Assembly: GCF_020251205.1 (NCBI RefSeq)
Contig: NZ_JAIWYX010000007.1
Coordinates: forward strand, 186,001-250,000
Origin: Arthrobacter sp. M4
GTDB taxonomy: Bacteria; Actinomycetota; Actinomycetes; Actinomycetales; Micrococcaceae
Direction: 5' to 3'
Length of the DNA: 64,000 nucleotides
A program made the translations under genes and the position numbers. Positions 1 through 9,321 of the stretch are shown piece by piece (position 1 is the first letter of the stretch; each line of letters begins with the position of its first letter). The notes beneath the pieces were generated by a model, which saw only the letters and a program-made list of their open reading frames with translations, was not told the origin of the DNA and made no database searches.

Positions 1-745
1 TGTCCAGCTCCAGGTTCCCCGTTACGTAGCTCTTGGGACCGTTGCGGAAGCTGTACATGGTGCTGCCGCCCGTCCCGATGACGTCGCCTGCAAGCGCTGG
101 CGCGCTGTCCGGCGTCGTCCAGGAGACAAGCAAAGGCGCCCAGCGCTGGCCGTAGGCCCCAGGCTGGTAGGCCGGGCGATCCTCGCGTGGTTCTTCGTCG
201 GTGACCCGATCAAACACAAAGTGGATCCCCGTGGCCCGTGAAATCTTGGCCACGGCGTCCTCAATCAGGCCGTCGGCGGCGGCCGGCGCAAGCTTGTCGT
301 TCACGACGTAGTGCAGCGGCCGGCAAGGGGAGTACCCAACCGGAGTGCCGTCGTCGTTCATTGCCAGGAACGCGTAGGAATTGCTGGCCGTCCGCGGCGC
401 CACCGGATGCCCCAACGGCGCGTCCGCCTCTTCCACCCCGGGCGGCGGGGCTTCGCTGCCCGACGCGTTATCGCTTTTGGCAGCAGGCTGCCGAACGGTT
501 TGGTCAGCATGGCCCGGGGCCGAACCCGAGGGAACGGAAATGAAACCGTGCCCGGAGGCGAGACCTGGCAGGAGCGTTGCCAGCGGCCCGCTTTGCCGAA
601 AAGCCAAGAAGAACAGCGAGGCTGATACTGCGGCCACAACGAAGATCACATATCGCCAATTGCGTGGCTTTCGACGGGCCCGTCGACCCGGAGTATGTTC
701 GCCTATTTGCGGCTCCAATAAATGCTCCCTGTTCGCGTGCGTCAC
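1..745 (-). CDS. Membrane-anchored matrixin-like metallopeptidase, C-terminus outside window
   Basis: An open frame runs from a GTG at 745 to the left edge without a stop, so about 248 residues are visible. The start is preceded by GGAGG about 11 bases upstream, and an in-frame stop lies just beyond it. The protein has a basic segment (about residues 20-30), one hydrophobic helix (about 31-50) that would act as an uncleaved anchor or signal, a Pro/Ala/Glu-rich linker (about 70-115), and a folded part beginning around SYAFLAMNDDGTPVGYSPCR. The pattern of a conserved Cys-Arg-Pro, then HYVVN, then an amphipathic helix and IHFVFD is what I associate with actinobacterial matrixin-type (M10/M12-like) proteins. 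The zinc motif HExxHxxGxxH would lie beyond the window, so the catalytic assignment is inference. Confidence 0.6.
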   Translation of the reverse strand, partial: MTHANREHLLEPQIGEHTPGRRARRKPRNWRYVIFVVAAVSASLFFLAFRQSGPLATLLPGLASGHGFISVPSGSAPGHADQTVRQPAAKSDNASGSEAPPPGVEEADAPLGHPVAPRTASNSYAFLAMNDDGTPVGYSPCRPLHYVVNDKLAPAAADGLIEDAVAKISRATGIHFVFDRVTDEEPREDRPAYQPGAYGQRWAPLLVSWTTPDSAPALAGDVIGTGGSTMYSFRNGPKSYVTGNLELD

Positions 746-879
746 GTTCAGGGGCGCCTCCGCACGGAGATGGGCGCCGTGGATACGTTAGTGGGCTAAA
801 GCTTTGTCGTCCATTTTTGCGCCGTTTGCCTGCTATTTGACGCTGGTTTGGCACCCGACGGCAGCCTCAACGGGATGTT

Positions 880-2106
880 TTAGCCAACTACCGAACCGAA
901 CGCCATGCCCAAGACGTAGGTGGCCGCGGCCGCACCCAGGCCGATCGCCAGCTGGCGCAGCCCGCGCGTGAGCGGTGAGGTACCGGAAAGAAGTCCGACG
1001 ACGGCGCCGGTAGCCAGCAGCGCGACGCCCACCAGGACACCTGCCGTGACCAGCGCGGCAACGCCGGTCAAGCCGAAGATGAACGGCAGGATCGGCACAA
1101 TGGCACCGGAGGCGAAGAAGCAGAAACTGGAGAGGGCGGCGCCCCATGCGGTGCCGATGGTTTCGTGCTCTTCGGCAGGCTCTTCCTTCTCCGGCTGCAG
1201 CGAAAGGCTGGGGTCGCAGTCGCAGTTGAAGACCCCCATACGCTCTGCCGCCCGGTGCTCTGCCGCTTCGTGGGACATACCGCGGGCCAGGTACACGAGG
1301 ACCAGCTCGTTGTGGTCGATGTCCAGGGAAGGTGCCGCCGTGAGGGTGGCCTGCGTGGGGCGGGTGGCACTCAGCAGTTCGCGTTGTGAGCGCACAGACA
1401 CGTACTCGCCGGCGCCCATCGACAGCGCACCGGCCAGCAGGCCTGCAATGCCGCTCATGAGCACCACAGAGCTGCCAACGCCCGTGGCCGCCATGCCCAT
1501 AACCAGCGAGAGGTTGCTGACCAGGCCGTCGTTGGCTCCGAAGACGGCGGCCCGGAATGTGCCGGACAGCCGGTTGCGTCCCCGGGTAGCCAGTCCGCGT
1601 ACCACTTCTTCATGGATCTGCTCGTCGGCGGCCATGGCGGGGGTGGCAGCAGGATCGTCGGCGTAGGGCGAGCGGGCTTCCGCGCGCTGGGCGAGGGCAA
1701 GGACGAATACGGATCCGAAGTGCCGGGCCAGGAAACCCAGTATTTGGCTGCGAATTGATGCGGGCCGGGCCTTGTCCGCATGTTCGCCAAGCAGGGCCAG
1801 CCAATGGGCCTCATGCCGGCCTTCCGCTTCGGCCAGGGCCAGCAGGATTTCCCGTTCTTCGCCGTCGCGCCGTTGGGCGAGTTCCCTGTAGACCGCCGCT
1901 TCAGCGCGTTCGTCCGCCAGGTATTGGCGCCAGCGCTTGAGATCGGCCGGGGTGGGGCTGGGAGTCGCTGAAGGCACTGTCACTGTGTTGTCCGCTTCAA
2001 CCTGCTGTGGCGTTGCGGTGTCCCTGGTGGGCGCGGGAATTTTATGGTCTTCGGTGTGCTGCTGCACCGTTTCTCCTGGGCTTGATGAGGCTTGGTCCGG
2101 CGCCAT
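880..2106 (-). CDS. mbfA: MbfA-type ferritin-like/VIT1 iron-manganese transporter
   Basis: 408 residues. After a variable first 50 residues comes a rubrerythrin-like helical domain (about 50-190) with carboxylate/His motifs such as ERAEAAVYREL and EGRHEAHWLALLGE. A VIT1/CCC1 membrane domain follows (about 195-405), starting at GTFRAAVFGANDGLVSN and ending in hydrophobic helices. This two-domain order is that of MbfA, a membrane-bound ferritin known in alphaproteobacteria to export iron and protect against iron/peroxide stress; VIT-family members move Fe2+ or Mn2+. It is transcribed alone, downstream of a small proline-rich gene on the same strand. An inverted repeat (CAAATTT-N6-AAATTTG, 2180-2199) lies upstream and could be an operator. 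The family call is firm; metal and direction of transport are inferred. Confidence 0.88.
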   Translation of the reverse strand: MAPDQASSSPGETVQQHTEDHKIPAPTRDTATPQQVEADNTVTVPSATPSPTPADLKRWRQYLADERAEAAVYRELAQRRDGEEREILLALAEAEGRHEAHWLALLGEHADKARPASIRSQILGFLARHFGSVFVLALAQRAEARSPYADDPAATPAMAADEQIHEEVVRGLATRGRNRLSGTFRAAVFGANDGLVSNLSLVMGMAATGVGSSVVLMSGIAGLLAGALSMGAGEYVSVRSQRELLSATRPTQATLTAAPSLDIDHNELVLVYLARGMSHEAAEHRAAERMGVFNCDCDPSLSLQPEKEEPAEEHETIGTAWGAALSSFCFFASGAIVPILPFIFGLTGVAALVTAGVLVGVALLATGAVVGLLSGTSPLTRGLRQLAIGLGAAAATYVLGMAFGSVVG

Positions 2107-2190
2107 TGCATGCCCACTGTACCGCGTATTTCCGCGGCTTTTTGGCCGGTAGTCCTCACCCGAAAGTTTCGGGATCCCTCAAATTTTCCG

Positions 2191-2493
2191 CTAAATTTGC
2201 CATGGTTCGGCGGGGTCCGGCCCAGGAGTTGGGCCGGGTTCCGGACCTGGCCGCGGGAAGGGCGGTTCGGGTGGCGGGAATGGTCCCGGTTCGGGCCCAG
2301 GTTCGGGAAACGGCGGCTCAGGAGCCGGGAAAGGAGGAGGCGTGGGGAAGGGATCCGGTGACGGCTCAGGGGTGGGGCCGGGAGGATTGGGTTCCCGTGG
2401 CGTGTCCTCGGGGCCATGGTTGCGTGGCCCGGATTCTGGGAACGGATGCGTGGCGGTGCTCGGGAGTGCTGTGTGCGAGTCGTGCTGGTCCAT
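2191..2493 (-). CDS. Small proline-rich low-complexity protein
   Basis: 100 residues from an ATG at 2493 preceded by AAGGGGAAAGG. The first 35 residues are polar (begins MDQHDSHTALPS). The remainder is a periodic P-x-P region of repeated PEPGPEPGP- and PFPxPEPPFP-like units, ending PAEPWQI. There is no signal peptide or membrane helix. The function is unknown; such regions are usually extended spacers or binding sites. The same kind of polyproline segment forms the N-terminus of the metallopeptidase encoded at 53697-55997, the only other protein in this window with it. The open frame, ribosome site and lack of a better alternative on either strand support a real gene, but low complexity makes the call less certain. 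Confidence 0.55.
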   Translation of the reverse strand: MDQHDSHTALPSTATHPFPESGPRNHGPEDTPREPNPPGPTPEPSPDPFPTPPPFPAPEPPFPEPGPEPGPFPPPEPPFPRPGPEPGPTPGPDPAEPWQI

Positions 2494-2733
2494 GGTGTGC
2501 GCCTTTCCCCTTGCTTGACCTCTCCTTCCATGCTGATGCCGGGCAAAGGCGCAGTCAACGGCACCCGTACCTCGGGTCCCAAGGCGAGTGCCGCCGTCGT
2601 TCCCCCACCCTTGACCCGGCACCCGCCCGGTGTTGATATGGGAACTGTTCAAACGGTTTGCAGGGACGGGACAATCCGGCTCCCGTCTCATCGAAGCGGA
2701 CCCGCAGGGCCCGTATGGACGGAGGTGGCAAGG

Positions 2734-2928
2734 ATGGACCGCACGGAATCGCACGCCAAGCACCCAGACCGCCCAACGTTGGAGGCGGACCCCCCTTACG
2801 ACTACGCAGAGGACGAGGAAGTCGACGAAGCCTGGGAAGAGCGCGACGATGACATCCTGGTCGGCGACGCGGAACGCATAGTGCCGCTGGACGACGACGA
2901 GAAACCCGCGGCAGGCGGGGCCGAATAG
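2734..2928 (+). CDS. Small acidic hypothetical protein
   Basis: 64 residues from an ATG at 2734 with GGAGG eight bases upstream. Very acidic (for example DYAEDEEVDEAWEERDDD) with no hydrophobic segment, so probably cytosolic. It is followed directly by a strong inverted repeat that can terminate it. It is divergent from the proline-rich gene at 2191-2493 and convergent with the symporter gene downstream. No family recognised; the function cannot be told from sequence. Confidence 0.6.
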   Translation: MDRTESHAKHPDRPTLEADPPYDYAEDEEVDEAWEERDDDILVGDAERIVPLDDDEKPAAGGAE

Positions 2929-2960
2929 CGTCACCTGACCTTGTTGGAACCTGAATAACG

Positions 2961-3004
2961 ACGACGGCGACGCCTCACCGAACGTGGTGAGCCGTCGCCG
3001 TCGT
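2961..3004. terminator. Bidirectional terminator hairpin
   Basis: Arms of 19 bases (2961-2979 and 2986-3004) are complementary with a single mismatch around a 6-base loop, followed by ACTTTT on the plus side. It lies between two convergent genes (the acidic protein and the symporter) and can serve both. Confidence 0.8.
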
Positions 3005-3042
3005 ACTTTTGGCGGGATGCCGCGCGTGGCGGCCTGTCAGCG

Positions 3043-4560
3043 TTAGCGAACCGGAACCTGCTCCTGCTCTTCGCTCAATTTCGTGCCGGCCACCCGGTCA
3101 TTCCACGCGGCCATAACAATGTTGTCCGTTGGCCTGCTCAGGAAGGACACAACGATGTAGACCACGGCTGACGCCGCAAGGCCGTAGTAAATGGGCTCGT
3201 TGGCGTAGATGCCGTCCAAGGGCTCCTTCGCGTTGATTTCCAGGACAATCATGGTGGTCAGGGTGACCACGGATCCGACTGCCATGGAGGCCGCTGCGGC
3301 GATGCCCGTGCCACGCTTCCAGACGAGGCCGCCGATAATGGCGACCAGCAGACCGCCCACCAGGATGTCGTAGGCAATGGTCAGGGCTGCCACTACGTCC
3401 TTCGTACTAATCGCAATGGCAATTGCCACGATCCCGAGGCCCAGGACCCAATAGCGGTTGGCCTTGACGTCGTGCTCCGGGTTGTCTGAATCGGAGGTTT
3501 CCACCTTCTTGCCGAACCAGCTGGCCACAAAGGGTGCGACGTCGGCCCGTGCCACCGTTGCGGCCGCGATGAGGGCTCCGGACGCTGTGGACATCATGGC
3601 GGCGACGGCAGCAGCCAGGACCAGCCCGCCGATGCCGATGGGGAGCAGGTGGGTGGCTACCTCGGCGTAGACGTCATCCTTGGCTTTGATCTGGACGTTG
3701 GCGAGGGCAACCTTGGCCGCCATGCCGATCAAGGCACCGGCCAAGCCGTAGAAAATGCAGTAAATGCCAGCCGTGGCGCCGCCCCAGCGGGCAACTTTGG
3801 GAGTCTTTGCCGTGAAGACGCGCTGCCAGATGTCCTGTCCGATGAGCAGGCCCAGTGTGTAGACCACGAAGTAGGTGATGATGGTCTGCGTTCCGATGCC
3901 GTCGATCTGGAAGAAGCTGGCTTCGACGCGGCTGCGGATGCCGTCCAAGCCGCCCGCGGCGTTGAGGGAGAACGGCAGCATCAGGACAAAGATGCCCATG
4001 GTCTTGATAACGAACTGGACCTGGTCGGCCAGCGTGATGGACCACATGCCGCCGATGGTGGAGTAGACGAGCACGATGGCACCGCCAATAGCAATGGCAA
4101 CGGCACGGTCCCAGCCGAAAAGCACCACGAAGATGGTGGCGTAGGCGCCGGTGGACGTGGCGCAGAGCATCAAGGTGTAGGCCAGCATTACGATGCCGGA
4201 GGTCTGCGTTGCCTTGCTGCCATAGCGAAGCGTCAGCATCTGGGACACGGTATAGATCTTGAGTTTCTGGATGGTTCCGGCGAAGAGCAGGCTGAGCAGC
4301 AGCACGCCGGCGCCGATCGCCACCACCAGCCACATGCCGGAGATGCCGAACTTGTAGCCCAGGCCGACTCCGCCCACGGTGGAAGCGCCGCCCAGGACCA
4401 CTGCAGCCATGGTCCCCGTATAAAGGAAGGGACCCAGCCGACGGCCCGCCACTAGGTAGTCGCTGTTGTTCTTGGTGCGGGATTTACCCCACCACCCGAA
4501 AGCCAGCATGGCCAGCAGATAGACCACGACGATGGCGATATTGATGAAGCTAGAGTCCAT
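3043..4560 (-). CDS. Sodium:solute symporter (SSS family)
   Basis: 505 residues from an ATG at 4560 (MDSSFINIAIVVVYLLAM) with GAGGAG seven bases upstream. An upstream in-frame extension to 4680 has no ribosome site and is not typical of the family. The protein is almost wholly hydrophobic with about 13 membrane segments. Family features are WWGKSRTKNNSDYLVAGRRLG near the N-terminus and the GGASTVGGVGLGYKFGISG core, as in the SSS/PutP group. The substrate is not evident. The divergent XRE-cupin regulator at 4899 and the nitrogen-related genes nearby suggest an amine, amino acid or small organic acid. A promoter (TTGACT, 18 bases, TAACCT) and an operator-like palindrome precede it. Confidence 0.85.
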   Translation of the reverse strand: MDSSFINIAIVVVYLLAMLAFGWWGKSRTKNNSDYLVAGRRLGPFLYTGTMAAVVLGGASTVGGVGLGYKFGISGMWLVVAIGAGVLLLSLLFAGTIQKLKIYTVSQMLTLRYGSKATQTSGIVMLAYTLMLCATSTGAYATIFVVLFGWDRAVAIAIGGAIVLVYSTIGGMWSITLADQVQFVIKTMGIFVLMLPFSLNAAGGLDGIRSRVEASFFQIDGIGTQTIITYFVVYTLGLLIGQDIWQRVFTAKTPKVARWGGATAGIYCIFYGLAGALIGMAAKVALANVQIKAKDDVYAEVATHLLPIGIGGLVLAAAVAAMMSTASGALIAAATVARADVAPFVASWFGKKVETSDSDNPEHDVKANRYWVLGLGIVAIAIAISTKDVVAALTIAYDILVGGLLVAIIGGLVWKRGTGIAAAASMAVGSVVTLTTMIVLEINAKEPLDGIYANEPIYYGLAASAVVYIVVSFLSRPTDNIVMAAWNDRVAGTKLSEEQEQVPVR

Positions 4561-4756
4561 AAGGGGCTCCTCGGAACTGATGTGCGGGCGTATGGTGGCC
4601 GTGCTGCTTGCCTGGAGGCGGGCGACTCCCCGGGTGATCGCCTGGGCTGGCTGAGCCGGCCGACCGTTTCGTCCGCACATGATCTGGAACGGAGAGGGTC
4701 AGCGAGGAACTTGCTCGACGAGTCGACCGAAAGAACCTGCCGAAATTGCCTTGTAG

Positions 4757-4805
4757 GCAACCTTTGTTGCACATAAGGTTAGAGAGTGATCGGCGTAACA
4801 GTCAA
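4757..4805 (-). promoter_or_regulatory. Promoter and candidate operator of the symporter gene
   Basis: Reading the minus strand, TTGACT (4805-4800) and TAACCT (4781-4776) are 18 bases apart, giving a start near 4769. A perfect palindrome GCAAC-N4-GTTGC (4757-4770) lies at that start point, and a second imperfect pair AACCTT/AAGGTT (4759-4780) overlaps the -10 box. This placement suits a repressor; the divergent XRE-cupin protein is the obvious candidate. The rest of the 338-base gap 4561-4898 shows no other gene. Confidence 0.4.
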
Positions 4806-4898
4806 GACGTGCGGTTCACAGTCCCCGGGCTGCTGCTGGCTGGGTGGTTACTATGTCAAGCAGTGATGGGCCGGACTGGGGGCCCGAAAGGTGCGTGA

Positions 4899-5474
4899 AT
4901 GAAGGCTCTACCTGTTGAACCGAGCAATGCGCCAGTTGCTATTGGTTCTCGAATCCGTGCTGCCCGCCAGGCCCAGCGCCTGACGATCGAGCAGGTTGCA
5001 GATGCCACGGGCCTGACAAAGGGATTCCTGAGCCGCGTGGAGAGGGACCTGACCTCACCGTCGGTTGCTTCATTGGTTACGCTGTGCCAAGTCCTGTCTG
5101 TATCTGTAGGGGACTTGTTTGCCGCGCCGGAAACGCACCTGACGCGGGCAGGCACCGGGCCAAAGATCTCCCTGGGCGGCGAGGGCATTGTTGAACGGCT
5201 GCTTACAGCCCGTTCCGAGCGCAGGCTCCAGATCATCGAGGCCACCATAGAACCTCGCGGCCGTGGCGAGTCGGAGCTGTACGCCGTGGATTGCGATGTT
5301 GATGTGCTCCACGTGGTCAAAGGCCAACTCACGCTCATCCTCACCAACCAGCAGTTTGATCTCCACCAGGGCGACACCCTTTCCTTCCCCGGCCGCGAAC
5401 CGCACACCTGGGTCAATCCGACGGATGAGCCTGCCGAAGTGCTCTGGATCTTGGTTCCGGCTGCGTCGAGGTAG
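4899..5474 (+). CDS. XRE-family regulator with cupin sensor domain
   Basis: 191 residues. An N-terminal helix-turn-helix (about 17-75) reads IGSRIRAARQAQRLTIEQVA followed by TGLTKGFLSRVERD. A C-terminal cupin domain (about 110-185) includes DVDVLHVVKGQLTLIL, HQGDTLSFPGREPHTWVNP. HTH-cupin proteins (PuuR-like group) sense small ligands and usually control a neighbouring transporter or catabolic operon. It is divergent from the sodium:solute symporter, separated by a 338-base gap containing a palindrome at the symporter start site. The ATG start follows GAAAGG. Family is clear; ligand and target are inferred. Confidence 0.85.
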   Translation: MKALPVEPSNAPVAIGSRIRAARQAQRLTIEQVADATGLTKGFLSRVERDLTSPSVASLVTLCQVLSVSVGDLFAAPETHLTRAGTGPKISLGGEGIVERLLTARSERRLQIIEATIEPRGRGESELYAVDCDVDVLHVVKGQLTLILTNQQFDLHQGDTLSFPGREPHTWVNPTDEPAEVLWILVPAASR

Positions 5475-5595
5475 GCCTTAGCGTCGCTGTTCCTTCCCGT
5501 TACTCGCCCGTCCCACCCGCCTTGCCCGGCAGATCCCCGGAATTCCGCCTGTGCCGTTCGAAGCTGGCGGCAAGGAATCTGGGAGGTCAGGATCC

Positions 5596-7569
5596 TTAGC
5601 CGACGTGAACCCAGGGCCTCCGAGTCACGTCGGGTTCGGCTTCACGCAGGACTTCCCGGGTTACGGGGGCGATCTCGCCCTCGCCGAAGAATAGGTACTT
5701 GCTCAGGTTGGCGATGGGATTGCCCTCAGTCCACCGGAAGTAGATGTGCGGCATCAGCCCGGTGACATCACGGATGTGCAGGAGAACTGCGGCCAGAGTA
5801 TTGGGCACGTTGTTGCCCGTGACTTCCAGGACCCGGTAGCCGTTCCGGATCTTACCCTCCACCACCAAGGCCTGCTCAAAGTCGGAGCTGTCTTCGACGA
5901 TGACCTCGATGAAGATCGCCTCGGAGTCGGCCGGCAAATGGTTGGCCTGGCGTGCGTGGGCCAGTTTGTCGCGGTATCGCTCGGCACTGAATACCTTGGG
6001 CTCGTGCGAAATGAGGCGGATGGGACCTTCCTCGCTCGCTGCTGTGAATTCGAGGGCGGCCTGGTCCATGGTGATGTGGGTTGCCCGGAGTTCAAAGGAA
6101 CGGCGGATTCGGGAGGCGAAGCTCACCAGCACAATGCCCAGGATGAAGAGTGCCGCGATCCTGATGCCGTCCGGCCGTTCCACCACGTTGACCACGGTTG
6201 TGTACAGGAACACCAGGGCCACCGCGCCGAAGCCCAAGGTACGGACTGTCTGGCCCTTTCGCCGCGCGGACAGTGTCACTGCAATCGAGGCCGAGGTCAT
6301 GAGCACAAGCACACCAGTGGCGTAGGCACCGCCCTGCGCATCCACGTCCGCGCGGAACACGATGGTCACCAGGAAAGCGATGGCAGTGAACACCAGGACC
6401 AAGGGTCGAACCGCGCGGGTCCACGTCGGAGCCATGCCGAATCGTGGCAGGTAACGCGGAACAAGGTTCAACAGTCCCGCCATTGCGGAGGCCCCGGCAA
6501 ACCAGAGGATGGCAATCGTGCTGATGTCATAGACCGTGCCGAAACCATCACCCATGTAGAGGTGGGCCAGATAAGCCAGGGCCCGGCCGCTGGCCTTCCC
6601 GCCGGGTTCGAACTCTTCGGCGGGGATGAGGAACGTCGTCACAAAGCTGGACGTGACCAGGAACGCGCTCATGATCAGCGCGGCCACGGTCAGCAGCTTG
6701 TGGGCACCCCGGATACGGCCAACTGGATTCTCCTCGGTGTCCCCGTCAGTTCCCCGAATCTGCGGCATCACGGCAACACCTGTTTCAAAACCGGATAGGC
6801 CCAGGGCGAGTTTTGGGAATACAAGCAGGGCCACAGCGATCATCATCAACGGATCACCGTGCTGCACCGTAAGGGCTGCCCACCAGTCGCTGACCACCTG
6901 CCCGTTTGAGGCGACGTGGGCCAGGCCCACAGTCACCACAACGGCATTCAGCACCAGGAAGACGCCTACCAAGAGGACGGCGACGTTGATGGCTTCCTTG
7001 AAACCACGGAGGAAAACGACGCCGAGCGCAGCAATGAGCGCAAGCGTGATCACAACTTCCTGCCCGTGCATCCACTCCGGAGCAAAGGGGTTCTCGATGG
7101 CGTGGGCACTTGCATCCGCCGCGGACAAGGTCATGGTGATCATGAAGTCCGTAGCGGCAAACCCCAGCAACGCCAGGACGAACAACTTGCCACCCCAGCG
7201 TGGCAGCAGCCGTTCAAGCATCGCGATTGAGCCTTCGCCACGGGGACTTTCCGCTGCAACGCGACGGTAGACCGGAAGAGCGCCCAGCAGTGTCACTGCC
7301 ACGAGAACGATGGTCGCCAAGGGGGACAGAAGGCCTGCGGCGAGGGCCGCAATGGCGGGCTGATAGCCCAAGGTCGAGAAGTAGTCGACGCCGGTCAGGC
7401 ACATTACTTTCCACCACGACTGAGGCGTGTGCCCGGCGTCGGGCCTTCCGTGCGGGCCTTGCCGTTTTCCGGACGTTTCCGGCATGCCTTCCAAGAGCCA
7501 GGTCCGGAAAGGCGCCTGCTGCCGCCGCCGGTTCGAGGGGTCCGCTGGCGGCCTCGTCAAAGTGGTCAC
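5596..7569 (-). CDS. APC-superfamily permease with C-terminal cytosolic domain
   Basis: 657 residues from a GTG at 7569 with GGAGCGAAGG upstream. An N-terminal cytosolic stretch of about 50 residues is followed by [20 protein letters not shown], then about 12 membrane helices, and a soluble C-terminal region of about 170 residues (from about 490) including [17 protein letters not shown] and [18 protein letters not shown]. The transmembrane part fits amino acid/polyamine/organocation permeases; the large soluble tail is like that of KUP/KimA-like or universal-stress-linked APC proteins, so potassium or amino acid transport are both possible. It is convergent with the XRE-cupin regulator and divergent from amtB. 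No terminator was seen in 5475-5595. Confidence 0.75.
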   Translation of the reverse strand: MTTLTRPPADPSNRRRQQAPFRTWLLEGMPETSGKRQGPHGRPDAGHTPQSWWKVMCLTGVDYFSTLGYQPAIAALAAGLLSPLATIVLVAVTLLGALPVYRRVAAESPRGEGSIAMLERLLPRWGGKLFVLALLGFAATDFMITMTLSAADASAHAIENPFAPEWMHGQEVVITLALIAALGVVFLRGFKEAINVAVLLVGVFLVLNAVVVTVGLAHVASNGQVVSDWWAALTVQHGDPLMMIAVALLVFPKLALGLSGFETGVAVMPQIRGTDGDTEENPVGRIRGAHKLLTVAALIMSAFLVTSSFVTTFLIPAEEFEPGGKASGRALAYLAHLYMGDGFGTVYDISTIAILWFAGASAMAGLLNLVPRYLPRFGMAPTWTRAVRPLVLVFTAIAFLVTIVFRADVDAQGGAYATGVLVLMTSASIAVTLSARRKGQTVRTLGFGAVALVFLYTTVVNVVERPDGIRIAALFILGIVLVSFASRIRRSFELRATHITMDQAALEFTAASEEGPIRLISHEPKVFSAERYRDKLAHARQANHLPADSEAIFIEVIVEDSSDFEQALVVEGKIRNGYRVLEVTGNNVPNTLAAVLLHIRDVTGLMPHIYFRWTEGNPIANLSKYLFFGEGEIAPVTREVLREAEPDVTRRPWVHVG

Positions 7570-7755
7570 AGTGTCCTTCGCTCCTTCCGCGGCAGCGGAG
7601 AATCGCTGCTTCCGGAATGGAGCTTAGGGGTTCAAAATCGCCGAACTTCCGGGCTTTAACGGAATCTTTACGTTCGTGTGAGGTGGCTCTCAGGCGGCAA
7701 TTCGAAAACTAGAGCGCCCGCAATATGCCGCCGAAAGGAACAAGGTGAGGTCCGT
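7570..7755 (-). other. Leader of the APC permease gene, no gene seen
   Basis: Part of a 378-base gap between divergent genes. It contains short inverted repeats (GCAGCG/CGCTGC around 7591-7610) but I could not match it to a known riboswitch. The other half of the gap (7756-7947) is the amtB control region. Confidence 0.3.
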
Positions 7756-7793
7756 GTTACATGCCGGAAATATTGAAGTAATCGCTCGGAAAC
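7756..7793 (+). promoter_or_regulatory. GlnR box upstream of amtB
   Basis: The sequence reads GTTAC-N6-GAAAT-N6-GTAAT-N6-GAAAC. This is the tandem a-b-a-b layout with 6-base gaps known for actinobacterial GlnR sites (consensus gTnAC-n6-GaAAc). It lies about 150 bases before the amtB start. GlnR activates ammonium uptake genes during nitrogen limitation, so the position and partner gene agree. Confidence 0.8.
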
Positions 7794-7947
7794 TCAACTG
7801 TGAAATACGTCACACGCCTGTAACTGCCGCGGACTGTCGCTGAAACGTGCTGTGGCTAGCCTCGGCTATGGGGGAAAAGGTCTCGCCACTTCGTTCAATC
7901 TCGCCGTTTTAGGCGTCGCAAGCGCCTCGAGCCGAGGAGGCTCCCAG

Positions 7948-9321
7948 ATGAACACGCTAGCAATCACTCCAATGGACGTAGACCCAACAGCACTGGACCC
8001 GGGAGCTACTGCCTGGATGCTCGCAGCATCCGCCCTGGTCCTGTTGATGACACCGGGTCTCGCTTTCTTCTACGGCGGCCTCGTCCGCATGAAATCCGTT
8101 TTGAACATGATGATGATGAGCTTCGGCGCCATGGGTGTGGTCGCCGTCGTTTGGGCCCTGTGGGGCTATGGGATCGCATTCGGCCCCGATACTCTGGGTG
8201 GCCTGAGTGGTGATCCCTTTGCCAACTTTGGCCTTAACGGTCTGAGCAGTGTCATTGGCGGCAAGGCGGCCGGTTTGCCGGACTTGGTCTTCGTCGGCTT
8301 CCAGGCAACCTTCGCCATCATCACTGTCGCGCTGATCTCGGGGGCCGTGGCCGAGCGTGTCAAGTTCGGCCCATGGCTGCTTTTCTCCGCCCTGTGGGTC
8401 ACGCTGGTCTACTCGCCTATCGCCCACTGGGTCTGGGGTGGCGGCCTGTTTGGTCCTGAAGGCCTGATCGGTAGCCACATCTCCGCGCTCGACTTTGCCG
8501 GCGGCACCGTGGTGCACATGAACGCCGGTATGGCCGGTTTGATGCTTGCTGTGATCCTTGGCAAGCGCCTCGGTTTCATGAAGGATCCGGCCATCAAACC
8601 GCATAACCTGCCGTTCGTGATGTTGGGCGCCGGCTTGCTGTGGTTTGGTTGGTTCGGTTTCAACGCTGGTTCGGAACTCGCAGCGGATGCCACCGCCGGC
8701 CTGGCCTGGACCAACACCCTCCTGGCCACGAGTGCGGCGCTGCTCGGCTGGCTGCTCGTGGAGCGGATCCGTGACGGGAATGCCACCTCGTTGGGTGCAG
8801 CATCGGGCGCCGTGGCCGGTCTCGTGGCGATTACGCCCGCGTGTGGTTTCGTCGACCCCATTGGTGCGATTGCCATCGGTGTGATCGCCGGCGTCGTCTG
8901 CGCACTGGCGGTCTCCTTGAAGTACCGCATTGGGCTGGACGACTCGCTCGACGTGGTGCCGGTCCACTTTGTCGGAGGGCTCTGGGGCACATTGTCGCTG
9001 GGCTTCTTCGCGGTTCCCTCCGCCAAGACTGAAGGCGGCCTCTTCTATGGTGGCGGCCTCACCCAGTTCTGGCCACAGATCCTTACTGCGTTGATCGTTA
9101 CGGCCTGGACAGCCCTCATGACCACGATCATCGGTTTCGCCATCCATAAGCTCATGGGCATGCGCGTCTCCGAAGCTGACGAGACTTCAGGTATTGACGT
9201 CGCCGAGCACGCCGAGACGGCCTACGAGCTGATCATGGTGGGCGGCAGCTTCCATCCGGGGGAGCCGCATGGCAACGATTCCAACCACAAAGTTGAAGCG
9301 CAGCGAACGGCGGCAACATGA
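7948..9321 (+). CDS. amtB: Ammonium transporter
   Basis: 457 residues from the ATG at 7948 (MNTLAITPMDVDPTALDPG), chosen because GAGGAGG lies seven bases upstream; the frame stays open further 5' without a ribosome site. Eleven membrane helices are expected. Amt signatures are visible: TPGLAFFYGGLVRMKSVLN near the N-terminus, VVWALWGYGIAFG, DFAGGTVVHMNAGMAGLM with the first pore histidine, and DVVPVHFVGGLWGTLSLG with the second. The C-terminal tail (after KLMGMRVSEADE) is the part that contacts GlnK. It is co-transcribed with glnK through an ATGA overlap and preceded by a GlnR box. Confidence 0.95.
   Translation: MNTLAITPMDVDPTALDPGATAWMLAASALVLLMTPGLAFFYGGLVRMKSVLNMMMMSFGAMGVVAVVWALWGYGIAFGPDTLGGLSGDPFANFGLNGLSSVIGGKAAGLPDLVFVGFQATFAIITVALISGAVAERVKFGPWLLFSALWVTLVYSPIAHWVWGGGLFGPEGLIGSHISALDFAGGTVVHMNAGMAGLMLAVILGKRLGFMKDPAIKPHNLPFVMLGAGLLWFGWFGFNAGSELAADATAGLAWTNTLLATSAALLGWLLVERIRDGNATSLGAASGAVAGLVAITPACGFVDPIGAIAIGVIAGVVCALAVSLKYRIGLDDSLDVVPVHFVGGLWGTLSLGFFAVPSAKTEGGLFYGGGLTQFWPQILTALIVTAWTALMTTIIGFAIHKLMGMRVSEADETSGIDVAEHAETAYELIMVGGSFHPGEPHGNDSNHKVEAQRTAAT

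Noticed and set aside
2007..2636. Plus-strand frame across the proline-rich gene
   Set aside because: Antisense to the P-x-P coding region, no ribosome site, and a composition typical of shadow frames.
7570..7755. Riboswitch before the APC permease (for example c-di-AMP type)
   Set aside because: I looked for the conserved cores but found none that I could support.
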